A DNA stretch of 46,905 bases from a virus (IMGVR_UViG_3300023174_000261:1-46905); one strand, 5' to 3'; shown: positions 18,176-24,520, counted from the stretch's first letter. The notes: generated by a model not told the origin, from the letters alone. Made by a program: numbers and translations.

Positions 18176-20302
18176 ATGATAAATGTAGATTATAGAAAAT
18201 ATCTTTGGAGTGAAGGCTATTGGGAAATCCCTGAGGGCATTGACACGACAAATTTTGATTTTACTTGGAGGCCTGATCCATATGATAGACCCTACATACA
18301 TCAATTTGGAACTCAGCATCAAAAAACTGGAGGCCCAAGATTCATCATTCCTGAAGATGAAGGTGTCAAATATCAAAATCATCAACATGCTATAAAAATA
18401 GCTAATCCTAATGATAGGTGTTGGAGACCACTCATAGCTAATTGTACTATTGATTTAAGTTGGCACCCGGACGATACTGAACCACCATTCATATATGTAT
18501 TTTTTAACCAATGGCATGACTCTCCTGCATATCAATATCGTGTGTCGGGAGCAACTGATAAAAAATATATCACACAACTTAAAGCATATCTATTACCTGA
18601 CAAGAAACATTGGGAGATACCAGAAGGAATAGATGATTCAACATTTGACTATAGCTGGATACCTAACCCATACGATCCTCCGTTAATATATCAATTTGGA
18701 ACACAATGGCAAAAGACAGGAGGACCGAGATATATCGTTGAGGGTGCAACGGAAGTAAAGTATATTAATATACAAAAGGTAAACAATTTGCCCGATATGC
18801 GTAAGTGGAGAATACTAGAAGAAATTGACACTGATGCATTTGATTTTAGTTGGCATCCCGATGACACAGAACCACCAATGATGTATGAGTTTGGGACACA
18901 ATGGCAGAAAGCCGGTGGACCTATCTATGTAGCAAAAGGTAGTACACAAAAGAAATATTGTAATGACCAAATTGCAATAAGAAAAGCCATAGAGAATCGA
19001 TGTTATCGTCCACTAGTGGCTAATGCTGAGTTTGATCTTAGCTGGCATCCTGACCCCAATGAACCGCCGTATATGTATATATTCGGAAATCAATGGTATG
19101 ATAGCGTTACTATGCCAACAATCTTATATCATGTAAAGGGTGCAACTGACAAAAAATATATTGATGATATTAAAGCGACATTGTTGCCGGACAAAACAAA
19201 ATTTAAAGTATTAGAAGATGTTGAATCTTTTGATTACAGCTGGGTTCCAAATCCAAATGATCCCCCAATGAATTACATATTTGGAAATAAATTTCACTCA
19301 CCTGAATTCATGCCTACTATTATGTATAGAGTTAAAGGAGCAATGGATACCAAATATGTAAAGGACATAAAAGCTACCTTAAAGATTGACTCAATTCAAT
19401 GTGAGGATAGTATTTTTGATAAAATGAAATCTCACGTATTTGAAACCAAATATACATATTTTAATACCGATTCGTCAGTAGATTATGATATTGTTTTTGA
19501 CAATGATGAAAAACTCTATGTGCATTTAATCGATAATGTTGGAGCAATTGTTCCAAGGGAAGCAAAAATTAATCTATTTGACAAGGTAACAGACTATCCT
19601 TATGTTAAACGTCATTCTTTAGGAAATAAAAATCCTTTATTAGATATTGTCTTTTTTAGCAACGGGGAAGCATGTGCTGAAGCTAATTACAAACATTTGA
19701 TATCTTTAAATTTACCTAATAGGATAGTTAGGATAGATAAAGTTAAAGGTCGTGTAGCAAGTCAACATGCGGCTGCAAACGCAAGTAACACGCCGTGGTA
19801 TTTCTTAGTCAATGCCAAGTTAAAAGTTAATGCGGATTTTGATTTTAGTTGGCATCCTGATATTTTTAAATCGAACAGACATTATATTTTCACTGCTACT
19901 AATCCAGTTAATAACTTGAAATACGGACATCAGGCTATAGTCGCCAATAATAAGACATTGACAATGAATACAGTAGTTAAAGGTCTTGACTTCACGATGG
20001 ATAGTCCTACTGAAGTTGTAAACCTCAATTCCGGAATAGCAATGTATAATACAAGTATATGGGATACATGGAGAACAGCATTCCGTGAATGTATCAAGCT
20101 ATCATATGCTAATGATAATGAAAGCAAGTTTAGATTAAATGCTTGGTTAATGATAGGTAATAGTGAATACGGTGAACATTCTATACGGGGTGCAACAGAC
20201 GCAGTGAACTATTATTATTCAGTGAATGGGGATTTGAATAAACTAATGCTCAGTTATGATTGGGCTTGGCTACATGAGTTGTTTGTTAAACAATATGAAT
20301 AA
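18176..20302 (+). CDS. Tandem-repeat protein with C-terminal degenerate glycosyltransferase-like domain
   Basis: This 708-residue protein has six repeats of 64-66 residues. Each is centred on FD-F/Y/L-S/T-W-x-P-D/N at residues 27, 92, 157, 222, 286 and 352, followed by E/D-PP, Y-x-FG-x-Q/K-W/F and V-x-G-A-T-x-x-KY. From about residue 486 there is a glycosyltransferase-like domain (DKVKG...HAAANAS, WYFLVNAKLK, FDFSWHPD at 555, NPVNNLKYG) paralogous to the protein at 10196. The DxD is replaced by NAK. Because the C-terminal domain itself contains the FDFSWHPD core, the repeats look like amplified copies of part of that domain. Likely role: glycan binding or scaffolding in the transferase pathway (inference). 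Confidence 0.6.
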   Translation: MINVDYRKYLWSEGYWEIPEGIDTTNFDFTWRPDPYDRPYIHQFGTQHQKTGGPRFIIPEDEGVKYQNHQHAIKIANPNDRCWRPLIANCTIDLSWHPDDTEPPFIYVFFNQWHDSPAYQYRVSGATDKKYITQLKAYLLPDKKHWEIPEGIDDSTFDYSWIPNPYDPPLIYQFGTQWQKTGGPRYIVEGATEVKYINIQKVNNLPDMRKWRILEEIDTDAFDFSWHPDDTEPPMMYEFGTQWQKAGGPIYVAKGSTQKKYCNDQIAIRKAIENRCYRPLVANAEFDLSWHPDPNEPPYMYIFGNQWYDSVTMPTILYHVKGATDKKYIDDIKATLLPDKTKFKVLEDVESFDYSWVPNPNDPPMNYIFGNKFHSPEFMPTIMYRVKGAMDTKYVKDIKATLKIDSIQCEDSIFDKMKSHVFETKYTYFNTDSSVDYDIVFDNDEKLYVHLIDNVGAIVPREAKINLFDKVTDYPYVKRHSLGNKNPLLDIVFFSNGEACAEANYKHLISLNLPNRIVRIDKVKGRVASQHAAANASNTPWYFLVNAKLKVNADFDFSWHPDIFKSNRHYIFTATNPVNNLKYGHQAIVANNKTLTMNTVVKGLDFTMDSPTEVVNLNSGIAMYNTSIWDTWRTAFRECIKLSYANDNESKFRLNAWLMIGNSEYGEHSIRGATDAVNYYYSVNGDLNKLMLSYDWAWLHELFVKQYE

Positions 20303-20828
20303 TGAATACTTCAAGCAAGTAAATATTCAATTTCCAAAAATATCCATTGAAGATATCAAGGGAGATTTAGTCGTTGAACATCTTGACCCGTTGACTAATA
20401 CAGGTATCAGATATTGGAAACTTAAAGATACTGAATTGAATAAGCATATTATTGATATGTTCACTTCTATTGGATTAGAGAATCCCATAATCACTTATGC
20501 AGAAGTTGATGGGAATATTTGGTTGCATAAAGATATTAATGGAACCGTGGTAGTGAATCATTATATCGAAACACCCAAAGCAGTAACTACATTTTATATA
20601 GCAAATAATAACTATCAAGGAATTAAGATTGGAAAAGATACAATATATGATCCAATGCATTGTGAAAAAAAAGATGAATTTGTTGCTGAATCAAATACAA
20701 GTTATATACTAGATGTTAGTAGTATACATGGGGTTTCTTTACTCGAATCCGGAGTACGTAAGTTTCTTTCTATAGGATTTTTAGATTGGACTTATAGAGA
20801 AATAATTACAGAGAATATTTTAACTTAA
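20295..20828 (+). CDS. 2OG-Fe(II) oxygenase-like protein
   Basis: The ATG at 20295 overlaps the end of the previous gene by eight bases. An earlier in-frame ATG at 20256 would overlap more deeply and is less likely. The 177-residue protein has WLHKD (H78-x-D80), SIHGVSL (H145) and VRKFLSIGF (R155) at the spacing of the HxD...H...R iron and 2-oxoglutarate site of cupin-fold oxygenases. It would hydroxylate a substrate using Fe(II), O2 and 2-oxoglutarate. The substrate is unknown. Its position suggests a role in modifying the same glycan or peptide. Confidence 0.55.
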   Translation: MNNEYFKQVNIQFPKISIEDIKGDLVVEHLDPLTNTGIRYWKLKDTELNKHIIDMFTSIGLENPIITYAEVDGNIWLHKDINGTVVVNHYIETPKAVTTFYIANNNYQGIKIGKDTIYDPMHCEKKDEFVAESNTSYILDVSSIHGVSLLESGVRKFLSIGFLDWTYREIITENILT

Positions 20829-20831
20829 ATA
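20825..20831 (+). promoter_or_regulatory. Possible late promoter motif TTAAATA
   Basis: TTAAATA overlaps the stop codon of the oxygenase-like gene and ends four bases before the ATG at 20836, which has no ribosome binding site. It belongs to the set of motif-N4/5-ATG starts seen elsewhere in the window, with a first-base deviation from the consensus. Confidence 0.35.
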
Positions 20832-20835
20832 TAAA

Positions 20836-21042
20836 ATGGAAACTAAAAAACGTACAATAGTAAGAATGCTTACATATCGACTAACAGCGTGGGTATTTAC
20901 TATCTTTTGGACTTGGTTATTTACCGGTGATATCGCATCAGCCACAGGATTTGCCACAGCATTGCACGTACTTTTAAGTATTGATTATTATATACATGAA
21001 CGTATTTGGCTTAAAATAAAATGGGGTAAACATGAAGATTAA
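20836..21042 (+). CDS. DUF2061 family membrane protein
   Basis: The 68-residue protein begins with a basic segment (KKRTIVRMLTYR), then a hydrophobic helix (TAWVFTIFWTWLFTG), a second one with ATGFATALHVLLSIDYY, and ends HERIWLKIKWG. The R-x-x-x-Y/W-R start and the Y-x-HERxW...KWG end are hallmarks of DUF2061, a small two-helix inner-membrane family. In bacteria it is often found near sulphate-assimilation genes. The biochemical role is unknown. The end overlaps the next gene by 11 bases. Confidence 0.75.
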   Translation: METKKRTIVRMLTYRLTAWVFTIFWTWLFTGDIASATGFATALHVLLSIDYYIHERIWLKIKWGKHED

Positions 21043-21913
21043 ACCTTTAGCAAATTGCGGTATTGAAATATTAGATGTAGATATTTCTCAAATGACCAAT
21101 GATGACTATGCTGAAATCAAAGAACTATTTTTAGAGCATCTAGTTGTGGTGTTACGTAATCAACCATTGAAGTTCGTACCCTATGCAAAACTTATTGAGG
21201 GTATAGGTAAAATTGCAAATTGGAATCAATGTATCTGGAATCCTGATGGTGATGTTAACAAATACTATACGGGTGCATATGTTGATCCATATTCATTTAC
21301 AGATGATGATAGTTTGTTTCCAGTACAGCGTGTAACTGGTAAATTAAAGAATGGAAATATAACTGGTATTTTTGGTACTGGAATACTTGATTGGCACAGT
21401 AATATGAATGGTCCTTTTAATCGTGCTAGGGGTGTTGCGTTACAGGGTGTAACTGAAGGTTGTGTAGGTACTAGTACAAGTTGGATGGATACCACTAAAG
21501 CCTATGAGGCAATGAGTGATGAGTTGAAAAAACGATGTGAGGGTGTTGAGGGTAGATTTGAATACTCTCCTGAAATTTGGGCTGAGGGGTTATCAAAAAT
21601 ACAGTACGAATACATGCTAACAAATAAAGAAGAATTCTATATGATGCCTCTGGTTAACATTAGTCATAAAGGTAAGCCAGGACTATACTTTCATTTTATG
21701 AACAAATGTAGTTTCCCATCAGACCCTGAATTATTAGAGATTCTTAAAGAACATTGCTTTAAGCCGGAATTCATATATAAACACGTTTGGGAAATCGGGG
21801 ATATAGTTCTCAGCGACCAAGTATTGACACTGCACAAGCGTGACCAAGATGATCCTAAAATACTAGCAGAACGTGTATTACACAGATATACCTTTCATTT
21901 TGACCCAAATTAA
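21032..21913 (+). CDS. TauD/TfdA-like dioxygenase with HxN in place of HxD
   Basis: The 293-residue protein has the length and layout of TauD/TfdA 2-oxoglutarate dioxygenases: an N-terminal GIEILDVDIS, a VVVLRNQ segment, ILDWHSN (H122-S123-N124), SDQVLTLHKRD (H268) and RVLHRYTFHF (R281/R285). The usual acidic metal ligand (HxD) is Asn here. Asn is a poor iron ligand, so the enzyme may bind iron with two His, be inactive, or have altered chemistry, as in 2OG halogenases that have Gly or Ala there. Its neighbours are glycan-modification genes. Family membership is clear. The reaction is not. Confidence 0.7.
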   Translation: MKIKPLANCGIEILDVDISQMTNDDYAEIKELFLEHLVVVLRNQPLKFVPYAKLIEGIGKIANWNQCIWNPDGDVNKYYTGAYVDPYSFTDDDSLFPVQRVTGKLKNGNITGIFGTGILDWHSNMNGPFNRARGVALQGVTEGCVGTSTSWMDTTKAYEAMSDELKKRCEGVEGRFEYSPEIWAEGLSKIQYEYMLTNKEEFYMMPLVNISHKGKPGLYFHFMNKCSFPSDPELLEILKEHCFKPEFIYKHVWEIGDIVLSDQVLTLHKRDQDDPKILAERVLHRYTFHFDPN

Positions 21914-21922
21914 TTGATCCTA

Positions 21923-21930
21923 TATAAATA
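21923..21930 (+). promoter_or_regulatory. T4-like late promoter TATAAATA
   Basis: A perfect TATAAATA followed by CT lies 22 bases before the ATG at 21953, with an AAGGA ribosome binding site (21943-21947) in the leader. It is one of the two full octamer matches noted in the window. Confidence 0.6.
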
Positions 21931-21952
21931 CTATGATACGATAAGGACTATT

Positions 21953-22102
21953 ATGGTACTAGTACGATACAGAGATGCGGGTATGAACACATATACTTGG
22001 TTTTATGTAAATGAAAATCAACAGTGTATTAGTCCATTTTTTGATAGTGAACAAGAAGCCAAAGATTGGTTAGATTCAATCTTTGACGAAGTACAAGAGT
22101 AA
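21953..22102 (+). CDS. Small phage protein, 49 aa
   Basis: The ATG at 21953 follows an AAGGA ribosome binding site and a perfect late promoter, so it is preferred over a TTG at 21914 that would put the promoter inside the gene. The peptide (MVLVRYRDAG at the start, AKDWLDSIFDEVQE at the end) is acidic at its C-terminus and aromatic in the middle (NTYTWFYVNEN). No family is recognised. Confidence 0.55.
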   Translation: MVLVRYRDAGMNTYTWFYVNENQQCISPFFDSEQEAKDWLDSIFDEVQE

Positions 22103-22108
22103 GGTTTT

Positions 22109-22201
22109 ATGTTTGAAAATTGGCATTGGGTTTATATGTGGGGCATCTTAGTTGTAGCCAACTATATGTTCTGGATAGCAAAAAGTCTTTTTACAATGTA
22201 A
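22109..22201 (+). CDS. Tiny single-pass membrane peptide, 30 aa
   Basis: ATG follows AAGG by five bases, six bases after the previous stop. The peptide has a hydrophobic segment (MWGILVVANYMFWIA) rich in Trp and Met and few charges. A small membrane peptide is plausible, but the evidence is only the frame and the weak ribosome binding site. Confidence 0.4.
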   Translation: MFENWHWVYMWGILVVANYMFWIAKSLFTM

Positions 22202-22205
22202 AAGA

Positions 22206-22249
22206 GTAAGTTATTGCTGTATGAAGCAAAGAGAAATGTGTTCTGGACG
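22206..22249 (+). repeat. 44-bp direct repeat, copy 1
   Basis: These 44 bases begin GTAAGTTATTGCTGTATG and end TTCTGGACG. They recur without mismatch at 22733-22776. Each copy is followed after 15-31 bases by a late promoter and a gene. The 3' end (GAGAAATGTG...CTGGACG) resembles the stretch leading into the T-arm of tmRNA, so the repeat may be a remnant of an acceptor piece. That is an inference. Confidence 0.85.
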
Positions 22250-22279
22250 CAAGGGTGTCTAACCGTTCTTCTACCACAC

Positions 22280-22286
22280 ATAAATA
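22280..22286 (+). promoter_or_regulatory. Late promoter motif ATAAATA, leaderless geometry
   Basis: The motif ends five bases before the ATG at 22292, so with T4 geometry the first base of the mRNA is the A of ATG. No ribosome binding site is present. Confidence 0.5.
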
Positions 22287-22291
22287 TTAGA

Positions 22292-22723
22292 ATGCGTATA
22301 GATGAAGTCATTGCTTATCACGGAACAGATGCAGATATCACCAGCTTCCGTCCACTAAGTCATTTTGGTAGCGAGACTGCCGCCCGTGATAGAATGGCTT
22401 ATAAGAAGATAAACGGTAAGATTTATCAAGTTGAATTAGACATTAAGAACCCAGCAGTGATTAAAGACTTTGCTGGAATACATGCTCCTACACAGTTTGC
22501 ATTTGCACTAAAGAATGCAGGTATCATTGACCAAGACGAAATGATGACAGTGACTACATTAGCTGGCAAACCCGAAAAGCAAACGCCCATTTTAGTAAAG
22601 TTACTAACAAGCAAGGGCTATGATGGGTTAGCATACAAGAACCGTTACGAAGATAAAGGGCATATCAGTTATGTTATCCTTGATCCTAGTCAAGCCAAAA
22701 TAGTTGACAAAGCTCAACAATAA
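22292..22723 (+). CDS. ADP-ribosyltransferase-like domain protein (ART-PolyVal type)
   Basis: The 143-residue protein begins MRIDEVIAYHGTDAD, with the YHGT motif of R/H-S-E type ADP-ribosyltransferases, then SHFGSETAA, YQVELDIKNP, KGYDGLAYKNRYEDKG and SYVILDPSQAKIV. This order matches ART-fold domains found in phage PolyVal-type proteins. The ATG at 22292 lies five bases after a late promoter, and a TTG at 22214 would begin inside the 44-bp repeat. The predicted reaction is transfer of ADP-ribose from NAD to a host or phage target. The target is unknown and activity is not proven. Confidence 0.6.
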   Translation: MRIDEVIAYHGTDADITSFRPLSHFGSETAARDRMAYKKINGKIYQVELDIKNPAVIKDFAGIHAPTQFAFALKNAGIIDQDEMMTVTTLAGKPEKQTPILVKLLTSKGYDGLAYKNRYEDKGHISYVILDPSQAKIVDKAQQ

Positions 22724-22732
22724 ATATATACT

Positions 22733-22776
22733 GTAAGTTATTGCTGTATGAAGCAAAGAGAAATGTGTTCTGGACG
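22733..22776 (+). repeat. 44-bp direct repeat, copy 2
   Basis: Exact copy of 22206-22249, here followed by GGGGTGCAAC, which resembles a T-arm with T-loop (GGGTTCAA-like) with one change. It lies between the ADP-ribosyltransferase-like gene and the HNH gene, so the pair of repeats brackets the former. Confidence 0.85.
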
Positions 22777-22790
22777 GGGGTGCAACAGGC

Positions 22791-22797
22791 ATAAATA
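22791..22797 (+). promoter_or_regulatory. Late promoter motif ATAAATA, leaderless geometry
   Basis: The motif ends exactly five bases before the ATG at 22803. No ribosome binding site is seen. Another ATG at 22799 is out of frame. Confidence 0.5.
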
Positions 22798-22802
22798 CAT
22801 GC

Positions 22803-23309
22803 ATGAGTCACAAACATCATATCATACCAAAACACATGGGCGGCACAGATGATCCTTCTAATTTAATTGAATTGTCAGTAGCCGAACATGCAGAAGCACA
22901 TCGTACATTATATGAACAACATGGTCTTTTGCAAGATTATGTTGCTTGGCAAGGTCTTGCTGGTTTAATGACAAGAGAAAACATAGTCAAACAAATTCAA
23001 AAAGAAGCTGGCCGCAAACGCATTGGCGAAAAAAATCCTGCATTTGGTACTATTTGGTGTGTAGAGAAGTCCTCAAAGGATGTATCTTCCCGTAAACAAT
23101 TTAAAAAAACAGACATACCCGATAATTGGATTTCCATTGCAGAATGGAGAGATATGCATAAAAACAAAAATAATAATGCATATGGTAGAAAATGGTACAA
23201 TGATGGATCAAAAAACTTGTATTTAAAACCGGATGATGTTATAATAGAACAGTTGAATTTATCAAAAGGCAGATTAATAATCAGCAATTGTTGTGGATTC
23301 AATAAATAA
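22803..23309 (+). CDS. HNH homing endonuclease
   Basis: The 168-residue protein opens KHHIIPKHMGGTDDPSNLIE and continues LSVAEHAEAH, the HH...N...H layout of phage HNH endonucleases. The middle segment (RIGEKNPAFG) resembles a NUMOD-type DNA-contact motif, and the C-terminal part (KWYNDGSKNLYLKPDD) another. It would cut DNA and promote its own spread. It sits directly upstream of the permuted tmRNA gene, and its stop codon lies inside the ATAAATA motif that may drive that RNA. A homing element placed next to ssrA is a likely origin. Confidence 0.75.
   Translation: MSHKHHIIPKHMGGTDDPSNLIELSVAEHAEAHRTLYEQHGLLQDYVAWQGLAGLMTRENIVKQIQKEAGRKRIGEKNPAFGTIWCVEKSSKDVSSRKQFKKTDIPDNWISIAEWRDMHKNKNNNAYGRKWYNDGSKNLYLKPDDVIIEQLNLSKGRLIISNCCGFNK
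23302..23308 (+). promoter_or_regulatory. Possible late promoter motif for the tmRNA
   Basis: ATAAATA overlaps the stop codon of the HNH gene. T4 geometry puts the transcript start near 23314, at the beginning of the tmRNA acceptor piece. Confidence 0.4.
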
Positions 23310-23313
23310 AAAG

Positions 23314-23596
23314 AACAGCGTAAACCTGCTGAGGAAACACTGGCGACACGGGAGTTCAATTCTCCCCACCTCCACCATAAGCACATTAGGTATGCACATA
23401 GCATACAGAGACATAAGAAACATGATTGTGCTTTTGATGGGGGTGACATGGGATCGACCGACAGGATAGTACAAAGATTAGGCGCTCATCAGAGTAGATG
23501 TTAAAACTAAACAAAAGTAACCGCAAACGACTCACAGTTCGCATTAGCAGCCTAAACACTGCTTAGGGTAAGACATACCTCGTAACAGAAAATCAG
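23314..23596 (+). ncRNA. ssrA: Circularly permuted (two-piece) tmRNA
   Basis: The 3' half of the tRNA-like domain lies upstream of the 5' half. The acceptor piece ends with a T-arm (GGGAG 350-354, loop TTCAATT 355-361, CTCCC 362-366; add 23000), acceptor strand CACCTCC (23367-23373) and encoded ACCA (23374-23377). After a 61-base intervening segment, the coding piece begins GGGGGTG (23439-23445), which pairs with CACCTCC in seven base pairs including one G-U, followed by CATGGGATCGAC like the D-domain of tmRNA. The intervening segment carries AAGCACA/TGTGCTT (23379-23385 and 23427-23433), a 7-bp extension of the stem. The tag frame is at 23523-23555. The outer ends are approximate. tmRNA rescues stalled ribosomes with SmpB. 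Confidence 0.9.
23523..23555 (+). other. tmRNA proteolysis tag reading frame ANDSQFALAA
   Basis: GCA AAC GAC TCA CAG TTC GCA TTA GCA GCC TAA encodes ANDSQFALAA. This keeps the AND start and ALAA end recognised by host proteases in the usual bacterial tag. Only the central residues differ from the classic ANDENYALAA. The resume codon is GCA (Ala), as usual. Confidence 0.9.
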
Positions 23597-23619
23597 AAAA
23601 GGCTCTTAGGAGCCTTTTT
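23597..23619 (+). terminator. Rho-independent terminator of tmRNA
   Basis: AAGGCTC (23599-23605), loop TTAG, GAGCCTT and a T run form a compact hairpin straight after the tmRNA coding piece. It separates the tmRNA transcript from pqqA. Confidence 0.8.
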
Positions 23620-23621
23620 CT

Positions 23622-23639
23622 CTAAGTGTTTACACTTAG
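23622..23639. repeat. Palindrome upstream of pqqA
   Basis: CTAAGTGT, two T, ACACTTAG: a perfect 8-bp inverted repeat with a two-base centre, between the tmRNA terminator and the pqqA -10 box. It could be an operator or a small hairpin. It is not followed by a T run. Confidence 0.6.
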
Positions 23640-23682
23640 TAAGAACAATGATTTTCACTATGTTATTTCTGATTTTTCCGTG

Positions 23683-23688
23683 TATAAT
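23683..23688 (+). promoter_or_regulatory. -10 box of pqqA promoter
   Basis: TATAAT lies 47 bases upstream of the pqqA ATG. No good TTGACA is seen 16-18 bp upstream (best is ATGTTA), so the promoter may need an activator or be weak. Confidence 0.5.
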
Positions 23689-23734
23689 AGTGATACATAC
23701 TAAGACAGTATGTCAAACTTAACAGGAGAAAATT

Positions 23735-23806
23735 ATGTGGACAAAACCAGAAGCTACCGATATGCGTTTCGGATTTGAAATCACAATGTATATCGCTAAT
23801 CGCTGA
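23735..23806 (+). CDS. pqqA: PqqA, pyrroloquinoline quinone precursor peptide
   Basis: A complete 23-codon gene that follows an AGGAG ribosome binding site. The peptide starts MWTKP and ends MYIANR. Aligned with PqqA of Klebsiella, it has the same length and the same key positions: W2, K4, P5, D9, R11, G13, E15, T17, Y19, N22 and R23. E15 and Y19 are the residues that PqqE cross-links and that become PQQ. PQQ is the cofactor of periplasmic methanol and glucose dehydrogenases. No pqqB-E genes are in the window, so the peptide would feed the host enzymes. It has its own -10 box and terminator, like a monocistronic auxiliary metabolic gene. Confidence 0.92.
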   Translation: MWTKPEATDMRFGFEITMYIANR

Positions 23807-23826
23807 TATGCATTGACTTCAAGATT

Positions 23827-23849
23827 AGGGCAGTAATGCCCTTTTTTCT
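23827..23849 (+). terminator. Rho-independent terminator after pqqA
   Basis: AGGGC (23827-23831), loop AGTAAT, GCCCT and a T run (23842-23847) just after the pqqA stop make this a monocistronic unit. Confidence 0.8.
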
Positions 23850-23901
23850 TTACTATCCTAAATAAATCTATATAATATAATCATCAATTTGGGAGATATC
23901 A

Positions 23902-24150
23902 ATGGCAAGTCTAACTACTTATTTTGAAAACAAAGCATATCAACCTACATATTTTATAGGTGATCGTGTATTTGGTCACTACAATAAAATCCCATTCATA
24001 GCAAGTGTAGGAAATGATAGGGTCATCAATTCAGATGGCCCAGAAATTACTGTACATTTGGATTTACCTATTAAAGTAAATGGACAGATTAAGTCTATGC
24101 TAATTGTCAAACATAATGATATTAAACTATTGAAGGAATTTAAAGAATGA
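23902..24150 (+). CDS. Conserved phage protein, 82 aa
   Basis: The gene starts after a GGGAG ribosome binding site. TATAAT-like sequence at 23871-23876 may be a -10 box, but its -35 (CTTTAC) is weak. The protein opens MASLTTYFENKAYQPTYF and has GDRVFGHYNKIPF, a compact beta-rich pattern, and a C-terminal KHNDIKLLKEF. The stop overlaps the ATG of the next gene, so the two are coupled. I believe it belongs to a small family of marine and freshwater T4-like phages. Function unknown. Confidence 0.55.
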   Translation: MASLTTYFENKAYQPTYFIGDRVFGHYNKIPFIASVGNDRVINSDGPEITVHLDLPIKVNGQIKSMLIVKHNDIKLLKEFKE

Positions 24151-24455
24151 GTACTGAGCAAGACAAATTCAACCATTCTAAGCGTTTACTCAAGGATGAA
24201 AACGCAATTAAGAAACAAGTTAAGATTGCTAAAGCGGCACATCTTCCGGGTACAATACCTAGTCCAGATATAAAAGATCCGCATCGTTTACACAAACGCC
24301 ATGCTATGGACTGTGGTAACCCAGAATGTTTCTTATGTGGTAATCCTAGGAAAACACATAAGGATAAGTTGACTACACAAGAGAAACGATTATTCCAGGA
24401 TACGGAAGAAGTCAGGGATAGACACAGTAATGGTCTACCAAAAAGTGAGGAATGA
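24147..24455 (+). CDS. Small zinc-knuckle-like phage protein, 102 aa
   Basis: The protein is basic at the N-terminus. Around residues 53-68 it has HAMDCGNPECFLCGNPR, where C-x4-C-x2-C with a preceding His forms a possible CHCC-type zinc site. Homologous small proteins of T4-like phages carry the same CGNP...CxNPRK pattern. The C-terminal half (TTQEKRLFQDTEE) is acidic and helical. Nucleic-acid binding is possible but unproven. Confidence 0.55.
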   Translation: MSTEQDKFNHSKRLLKDENAIKKQVKIAKAAHLPGTIPSPDIKDPHRLHKRHAMDCGNPECFLCGNPRKTHKDKLTTQEKRLFQDTEEVRDRHSNGLPKSEE

Positions 24456-24484
24456 GGAAGTAATATTTCTGTCACATTTTTTAC

Positions 24485-24492
24485 TATAAATA
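24485..24492 (+). promoter_or_regulatory. T4-like late promoter TATAAATA
   Basis: A perfect TATAAATAC 28 bases upstream of the ATG at 24521. The leader contains a strong AAGGAGAT ribosome binding site. Confidence 0.6.
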
Positions 24493-24520
24493 CATAATCA
24501 TTTACACACAAGGAGATAAA

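Noticed and set aside
22214-22291. Upstream TTG start for the ADP-ribosyltransferase-like gene
   Set aside because: The extension would translate the 44-bp repeat and the late promoter; the ATG at 22292 starts the conserved part.
22206-22776. 44-bp repeats as CRISPR repeats
   Set aside because: Only two copies, spacing about 480 bp with an ORF between them, no array.
23314-23377. tRNA gene
   Set aside because: A T-arm and CCA end are present, but the 5' half with D-arm and anticodon is absent upstream; the partner half lies downstream with a tag frame, so it is a permuted tmRNA.
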